The position numbers were made by a program, and so were the translations under genes. From the NCBI RefSeq assembly GCF_030272615.1, contig NC_081406.1:264285692-264345691 (forward strand): a stretch of DNA of 60,000 nt, in the 5' to 3' direction. The DNA is from Cryptomeria japonica. Lineage: Eukaryota; Streptophyta; Pinopsida; Cupressales; Cupressaceae. A model generated the notes under the pieces. It ran no database searches. It was not told the origin of the DNA and saw only the letters and a program-made list of their open reading frames with translations. Below, in pieces: positions 54,209 to 60,000 of the stretch (its first letter is position 1; each line of letters starts with the position of its first letter).

Positions 54209-55768
54209 ATGGAAGAAGATGAAGAAATGTGGGCAAGGTATGCTCAGGGGCACTCATTATTCTAGACACAATGCAAATATAGGGGTAAGGTATGCAAAGT
54301 TGTTGTGAGCAGTGGTTCTTTTGAAAATATAGTCTCAGTAGTGATGGTTGAGAATTTGAACTTGTCAAGGACACCTCTTGAGTCACCTTATAGAGCATAT
54401 GGGGTAAGCAATGACCAATGGGTTGATGTTAAAGAGAAAGCATATGTTTCTTTCAGCATTGGTTCATATTATGATACTATTCTATGTGATATTATGCCTT
54501 TGAGTGATTGTCATATGATCTTGGGTAGAGTATGGCAAGTTGATGTTAAAGCCCTACATGATGGTAGAGAAAATGCATATGTTATTAACAAGAATAGGAA
54601 AAAGTTTGTGATGACATCATTGCAAGATGACAAGGCAGCATGGGAAATGTCAAGGATAATGTTGATTGCAAGAAGAGAGTTCCTAAGGCATGAGGAACAT
54701 AAGGATGAAGAAAAGACAGAGATAGAAGCCACTTCTAGGCTTGAAAAAGACAAGGTAGAGTCTAAGTTGCAGGAAGAAGATGCAAAGAGAATGTATGAGG
54801 TGAAGGAGAACAAAGAAGCAATCCTTGAGAAGAAGCAAAGTGAGATTGTGCAGGTGAAGAGTCCGTTGATAGGATGTACAACATATAAGTTAGATGATGT
54901 GAAAGATTGTAGTTCAGATAAGTCAGATGTCTATATAAGAAGAGGAGAAAACGTGAGTGAGAGTGTTGGTGTATTGCCCATGACAAGGCAAGGATGACCT
55001 AGATTGGTCATAGTAGAAGATAGAATTGATTTGCTGATAGAGAAAGCGGAGTATAGTATGATAAAGGGTGATGTTGATAAGGCAGATGTGTATGAAGTTG
55101 AGAAAAAGATCCTAGGAGAGGATAAAGATGTTAGAGGAAAGGTAAGTTGTCCCTTGGAAGGGAAAGAGAACAAAGAGCGGCAAGTAGCATGTGAAGAGGA
55201 AGATGAACCTAATGGCAAAGAGGTTCAAAGAGTTGAGACAGAGGTAGATGACAGAGATTTTGGTGATGACAACAAGGGTTCAATTCTTAAAGGGCTTGAT
55301 TATGCAAAAGTGATTTTGATTGGGACAATGGAATGTCCTTTGGATGGAGTAAAGGGTATGGTACAACAAAGTACCCCTATGATAGTGAATTGTGAGGCTA
55401 ATGATGTAGCCTTGAAGTTGGTATGCCAAGAGGAATGGCATGAGATGAGGAATGAGTTGGTAAAGGAAGATGAGTTAGTTGATAAGATGATGATGGGCCA
55501 TGAGAAGGATAGAGAAAGTGTGAGTTCTCCTACCATGGAGATGAAATATGTTCATGATAAGTTTATTGTTTTGCAGATGTATGCTATTGTGACAAAGATT
55601 CCAAACATGGTGAAGATGATGGATGTTGGTAGAAGTCAGATGGTGGAAGGGGCATCCTATTGCTTCTTGACTTTGTTGATATTGCTAATGAATAGGAAAC
55701 CAAGAGTGAAGATGAAGGGAAAGAGTCAGAGTATCAGATGTTTTGGCATATGTGGAGATGGAGGTTAG
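54209..55768 (+). pseudogene. Array unit 2 ORF: inactive protease-like domain fused to charged extension
   Basis: ATG at 54209; one frame to the TAG at 55766, interrupted only by a TAG at about 54266 and a TGA at 54998. The protease-like part reads VCKVVVSSGSFENIVSVVMV, with S-S-G at the catalytic position, then FSIGSYYDTILCDIMPLSDC, HMILGRVWQ. The extension matches unit 1 but lacks short pieces: six residues before CQEEWHEM and the CLWVVSL part of the hydrophobic segment. The same frame continues past the stop to 56041, 38 bases into LTR 3 (QDGSGFMFVCFAGTPFPRDL, then EAGSMVQEHP). Confidence 0.78.
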
Positions 55769-56003
55769 ATATAGAGCAGATGGGAGCAGCCTAATCAAAG
55801 CATGAAGGATAAGATTCAAGAGGAAAAAGCAACAATGAGGGGTACAAGAGATAAAGCATGGATGGGAAGTCAAGATAATGACAAATACAAACCCACGATG
55901 AATATGAGAACACTAAAAAGGCAAGATGGTTCAGGTTTTATGTTTGTTTGTTTTGCAGGTACACCATTTCCAAGAGACTTGGAAATTTTTGAGGCGGGGA
56001 GTA

Positions 56004-57656
56004 TGGTGCAGGAGCACCCAATAGAAGATTGGCCACCATGAGGTCATAATGAAGATTTATGAGATATTAAGTCTATAAGGTTAAAATGACCATTTTATAT
56101 TTTAAACATGGATAATAATTCCATTTGGAGTCATCAAACTCATTGAATGAGTCATTTTGTAATAAGTTGTCAAAATTGTCATGTTGGGCAAATAATGTCA
56201 AAATGAGTAATGTAATGGGGTTCAATGGGTATAATAGGTTTTTAATGAGAATTTTAAGTTTCATAAGGTCTTGTGTGACCATATTAGTGTAATAAAGCTG
56301 ATTAGAAAGTGTCAAGATGCAAAAAGGTTAAAAACTTGTCAATTAACAACAAAAAGTGTCAATTTGATAATAAATTAAAGTTGTAAACACCCAAAAGTGG
56401 TTGTATGGGTGGTTAAGAGTTGGTTTTCAGTTTCCATGAAAGGAATAGGTTTAAATATGTTTGTTATGATCCAAAGTGAAGAGGTAAAGGGTCGGATTTG
56501 CTTGGCATTGTAAGAGTTTGGGGTTTGGCAATAAAAATACAAGGTTTTTCCTTGCAATTTTGGTCTGAAACTCTTCTTTGCTTCATTTTTTATTGGAAAT
56601 GAATCTGGAAATGTAGAGGAGTGTTGTTACTATCATTTGATACTTTTATTGAAGGTTTTACATTCAAATCTGATATACTTTCATTAGCTATTCTAAAATC
56701 TGTTGTAGGCGATTGTTTTGGGGATGTTTTGAGAGTCACGATGCAAATGTGACCCGTTCCACTTTATGTGGTTGTTGTTTCATGTGGAATGGGTCGTGAA
56801 TATTATATTATATGTTTCTCTAACCTTACATGTGCAAGGAATAACTTGGAGATGAAGTGTTCATACCTTAGGGTAAGAGATTGAGTGAGGAAAAGCATGA
56901 AAATGGAGGCATGAGTATAGCAGCAGAAGATCTACCTTGAGGAGGTAGTAATTTTATGTGAAAAAAATTTATGGGATGGTAAATTGATGTTTAATACCAA
57001 GTTTCAAGATCTAGAAGTGAGTTTTGGGGTTTGAACAAGGAGGCCCTAGTTTTTTAGGCCTAAAAAGGGGGGTTTACTATCTAACCTATCAAATGAGTGT
57101 TTCTTGCCTTGAAACTTGGAAACTCTATTGTTTTGGAACATTTTTAAAGACTTTTTTTTGGTTTGGAGTTGTGGTCATACCATTTGTTGGTACTTGCTTT
57201 GGAAAAGACGGCTAATTGGGCCTAGTTGGTGTGTAGCAGGGTGCTGGTCTGAGTATTTCGTCCAAAATAACCATAGTTTATTTTCACATATGTTATGTAA
57301 CTTCTAAAAGGGTATTCAGATATATAGTTTTTTTTTCAAGTGTTTTGGTATTATTTTGATTAAAGGTTAGATTACCCGTTGAATGGGGCTACTAGGGAAT
57401 TGGCCTATTTAGGGACCGGGTAAGGGGTTGTGAGTGAACCAGTTGATACGGTGAGTGAAGCCTATTGGGTAAAGTGGAATATGGTATTAAGAGACCCTAG
57501 GAAGTATTGTAACAATTTGGTAAGGTTGAGAGTTCTATTTGGGCATCTTGGTGAAGCCTAGTGAAGGAGGGTGAAACACGAAGAGTTGAGTTTTTGAAGA
57601 AGAAAGAATGATAAGTTGCAATGTGATTGTGGGAGGGTCCATGATGCTCTACATCA
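56004..57656 (+). repeat. Array LTR 3 (1653 bp)
   Basis: It starts TGGTGCAGGAGCACCC and ends CTCTACATCA. It serves as 3' LTR of unit 2 and 5' LTR of unit 3. Confidence 0.9.
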
Positions 57657-57659
57657 TAG

Positions 57660-57671
57660 TGGTATTAGAGC
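57660..57671 (+). other. Array unit 3 primer binding site
   Basis: TGGTATTAGAGC three bases after LTR 3; one C to T change from the initiator tRNA-Met site. Confidence 0.85.
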
Positions 57672-57731
57672 AAGGCAGTAGGTCCTTGCAGATTGTAGAT
57701 TGAAGACTGAGAGATAAGAGAAGAAACCATC

Positions 57732-59328
57732 ATGGAAGAAGATGAAGAAATGTGGGCAAGGTATGCTCAGGGGCACTCTATATTCCAGACACAATGCAAA
57801 TGTAGGGGTAAGGTATGAAAAGTTGTTGTTAGCAGTGGTTCTTTTGAAAATCTAGTCTCAGTAGAGATGGTTGAGAAGTTGAACTTGCCAAGGACACCTC
57901 TTAAGTCACCTTATAGAGCATATGGGGTAAGCAATGATCAATGGGTTGATGTTAAAGAGAAAGCATATGTTTCTTTCAGCATTGGTTCATATTATGATAC
58001 TATTCTATGTGATATTATGCCTTTGAGTGATTGTCATATGATCTTGGGTAGAGTATGGCAAGTTGATGTTAAAGCCCTACATGATGGTAGGAAAAATGCA
58101 TATGTTGTTAACAAGAATGGGAAAAAGTTTTTGATGACATCATTGCAGAATGACAAGGCAGCGTGGGGAATATCAAGGATAATGTTGATTGCAAGAAGAG
58201 AGTTCCTAAGGCATGAGGATTATAAGGATGAAGAAAATATAGAGATAGAAGCCACTTCTAGGCTTGAAGAAGACAAGGTAGAGTCTAAGTTGCAGGAAGA
58301 AGATGCAAAGAGCAGGTATGAGGTGAAGGAGAACAAAGAAGCAATCCTTGAGAAGAAGCAAAGTGAGATTGTGCAGATGAAGAGTCCATTGATAGGATGT
58401 GCAATTTGTCAGTTAGATGTTGTGAAAGATTGTGGTTTAGATAAGTCAGAGGTCTATATAAGAAGAGGAGAAAATGTGAGTGAGAGTGTTGGTGTATTGC
58501 CCATGACAAGGCAAGGATGGCCTAGAGAGGTCATAGTAGAAGATAGAATTGATTTGCTGACATAGAAAGTGGAGGATAGTATGAAAAAGGGTGATTCTGA
58601 TAGGGCAGATGTGTATGAAGTTGAGACAAAGATCCTAGGAGAGGATAAAGATGTTAGAGGAAAGGTAAGTTGTCCCTTGGAAGGGAAAGAGAACAAAGAG
58701 CAACAAGTAGCATGTGAAGAGGAAGATGAACCTAATGGCAAAGAGGTTCAAAGAGTTGAGACAGAGGTAGATGAAAGAGATGCTGGTGATTATAGCAAGG
58801 GTTCAAGTCTTGAAGGGCTTGAGTATGCAAAAGTGATTTTGATCGGGACAATGGAATGTCCTTTGAATGGAGTAAAGGGTATGGTACAACAAAGTACCCC
58901 TATGATAGTGAATTGTGAGGCTAATGATGTAGCCTTGAAGTTGGATAGAGAGTTGGTATTCCAAGAGGAATGGCATGAGATGAGGAATGAGTCGGTAAAG
59001 GAAGATGAGTTAGTTGATAAGATGATGATGGGCCATGAGAAGGCTAGAGAAAGTGTGAGTTCTCCTAGCATGGAGATGAAATATGTTGATGATAAGACAA
59101 TGAGTTGTCTTTGGGTGGTAAGTCTGATTGTTTTGCAGATGTATGCTATTGTGACAGAGATTCCAAACATGGTGAAGATGATGGATGTTGGTAGAAGTCA
59201 GATGGTGGAAGGGGCATGCTATTGCTTCTTGATTTTGTTGATATTGCCAATGAATAGGAAACCAAGAGTGAATATGTAGGGAAAGAGTCAGAGTATCAGA
59301 TGTTTTGGCATATGTGGAGATGCAGGTT
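57732..59328 (+). pseudogene. Array unit 3 ORF: inactive protease-like domain fused to charged extension
   Basis: ATG at 57732; one frame to the TAG at 59326, broken by TGA at about 57816, TAG at 58563 and TAG at 59277. The protease-like part reads KVVVSSGSFENLVSVEMVEK, again S-S-G, then CDIMPLSDCHMILGRVWQ. The extension holds EQQVACEEEDEPNGKEVQRV, VALKLDRELVFQEEWHEMRN and the hydrophobic CLWVVSLIVLQMYAIVTEI. The frame continues past the shared stop to 59603, into LTR 4. The three units share length, start and final stop but have different internal stops, so the ancestral frame was open for about 530-540 codons. Confidence 0.78.
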
Positions 59329-59565
59329 AGATAGAGAGCAAATGGGAGCAGCCTAATCAGAGCATGGAGGATAAGATTCAAGAGGAAAAAGCAACAATGA
59401 GGGGTACAAGAGATAAAGCATGGATGGGAAGTCAAGAGAATGACAAATACAAACCCAAGGTGAAGATGAGAACACTAAAAGGGCAAGATGGTGTAGGTTT
59501 TATGTTTGTTTGTTTTTCAGGTACACCATTTCCAAGAGCCTTGGAAATTTTTGAGGCAGGGAGTA

Positions 59566-60000
59566 TGGTGCAGGAGCACCCAAGAGAAGATTGGCCACCA
59601 TGAGGCCATACTGAAGATTAATGAGATATTAAGTCTATAAGGTTAAAAGGACCATTTTATATTTTAAACATGGATAATAATGCCATTTGGTGTCATCAAA
59701 CTCATTGAATGAGTCATTTTGTAATAAGTTGTCAAAATTGCCATGTTGGGCAAATAATGTCAAAATGAGTAATGTAATGGGGTTCAATGGGTGGAATAGG
59801 TTTTTAATGAGAATTTTAAGTTTCATAAGGTCTTGTGTGACCATATTAATGTAATAAAGTTGATTAGAAAGTGTCAAGATGCAAAAAGGTTAAAAACTTG
59901 TCAATTAACAACAAAAAGTGTCAATTTGACAATAAATTAAAGTTGTAAACACCCAAAAGTGGTTGTATGGGTGGTTAAGAGTTGGTTTTCAGTTTCCATG
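59566..60000 (+). repeat. Array LTR 4, first 435 bases
   Basis: It starts TGGTGCAGGAGCACCC after the purine tract GAGGCAGGGAGTA and follows the other three LTRs to the window end. Confidence 0.9.

Larger units (their letters stand above)
48869..60000 (+). mobile_element. Tandem array of a non-autonomous LTR element: four LTRs and three internal regions
   Basis: LTRs start at 48869, 52490, 56004 and 59566, giving unit lengths of 3621, 3514 and 3562 bp. Each junction reads purine tract, then TGGTGCAGGAGCACCC (TAGTGC in the first). Each LTR (about 1.65 kb) ends GATGCTCTRCATCA three bases before an initiator tRNA-Met primer site. Each internal region (1.88-1.97 kb) has one long ORF. LTRs are shared between neighbours, so the array looks like the product of unequal recombination between LTRs. 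The fourth LTR runs off the window, so the true copy number is unknown. The LTR start resembles that of gypsy-1 (TGATGCAGGAGCATCC). Confidence 0.9.

Noticed and set aside
50902-59435. Long minus-strand frames opposite the array ORFs (for example 51616-52038, 58790-59170, 59010-59435)
   Set aside because: They are Ser/Leu/His-rich complements of the Glu/Lys-rich plus-strand frame, have no domain, and the plus strand has the primer site, start and protease homology.

Overview
This is nuclear DNA from a plant with a large, repeat-filled genome. I found no host gene, rRNA, tRNA or CRISPR array. Nearly all of the 60 kb is decayed LTR retrotransposons nested in one another. The mixture (Ty3 chromoviruses, a Tat-type Ty3 element with two RNase H domains, Ty1/copia elements with LTRs of 0.4 to 2.3 kb) is typical of seed plants. 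The age and depth of nesting would suit a gymnosperm such as a conifer, but that is inference.

Left complex (1-20.5 kb), from youngest to oldest insertion. A minus-strand chromovirus (gypsy-1, 1-5461) sits inside the protease region of minus-strand copia B (5462-8065). Copia B sits inside the 5' LTR of plus-strand copia A (8066-17609, long-LTR, Sirevirus-like). Copia A sits inside an older minus-strand chromovirus, gypsy-2 (17610-19202). A solo LTR of the copia B family (8706-10067, duplication AGAAT) splits copia A gag. Another solo LTR (19203-20459, duplication CCTCC) splits the gypsy-2 reverse transcriptase.

Middle complex (20.5-43.6 kb). Plus-strand Ty3 element E (about 20.5-22.4 and 41.5-43.6 kb) is split by element D (22425-41452), a 19 kb Tat-lineage element. 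D has a tRNA-Lys-type primer site, gag, protease, a G-patch-like segment, reverse transcriptase, two RNase H domains and an integrase that has lost its core. D gag is split by minus-strand copia C (27064-33896). Copia C carries a solo LTR (27557-29015, duplication CTTCA) that resembles the LTR of D.

Right complex (43.6-60 kb). Copia F (43610-about 48855) is a small element with gag and protease but no polymerase. Its 3' LTR holds a 1353-bp insert flanked by 19-bp imperfect direct repeats and carrying a broken coiled-coil reading frame of unknown identity. From 48869 to the window end is a tandem LTR-internal-LTR-internal-LTR-internal-LTR array of a non-autonomous chromovirus relative. Each internal region has a primer site, a polypurine tract and one long frame of about 540 to 560 codons. 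That frame starts with a protease domain lacking its catalytic aspartate and continues into a long charged extension I do not recognise.

All coding regions carry stops or frameshifts. Where the ancestral codon can be read, many stops are TGG to TGA/TAG or CAA/CAG to TAA/TAG, as expected for decay of methylated, silenced elements. The most unusual items are the tandem array with its protease-derived ORF and the insert at 47.2-48.6 kb.
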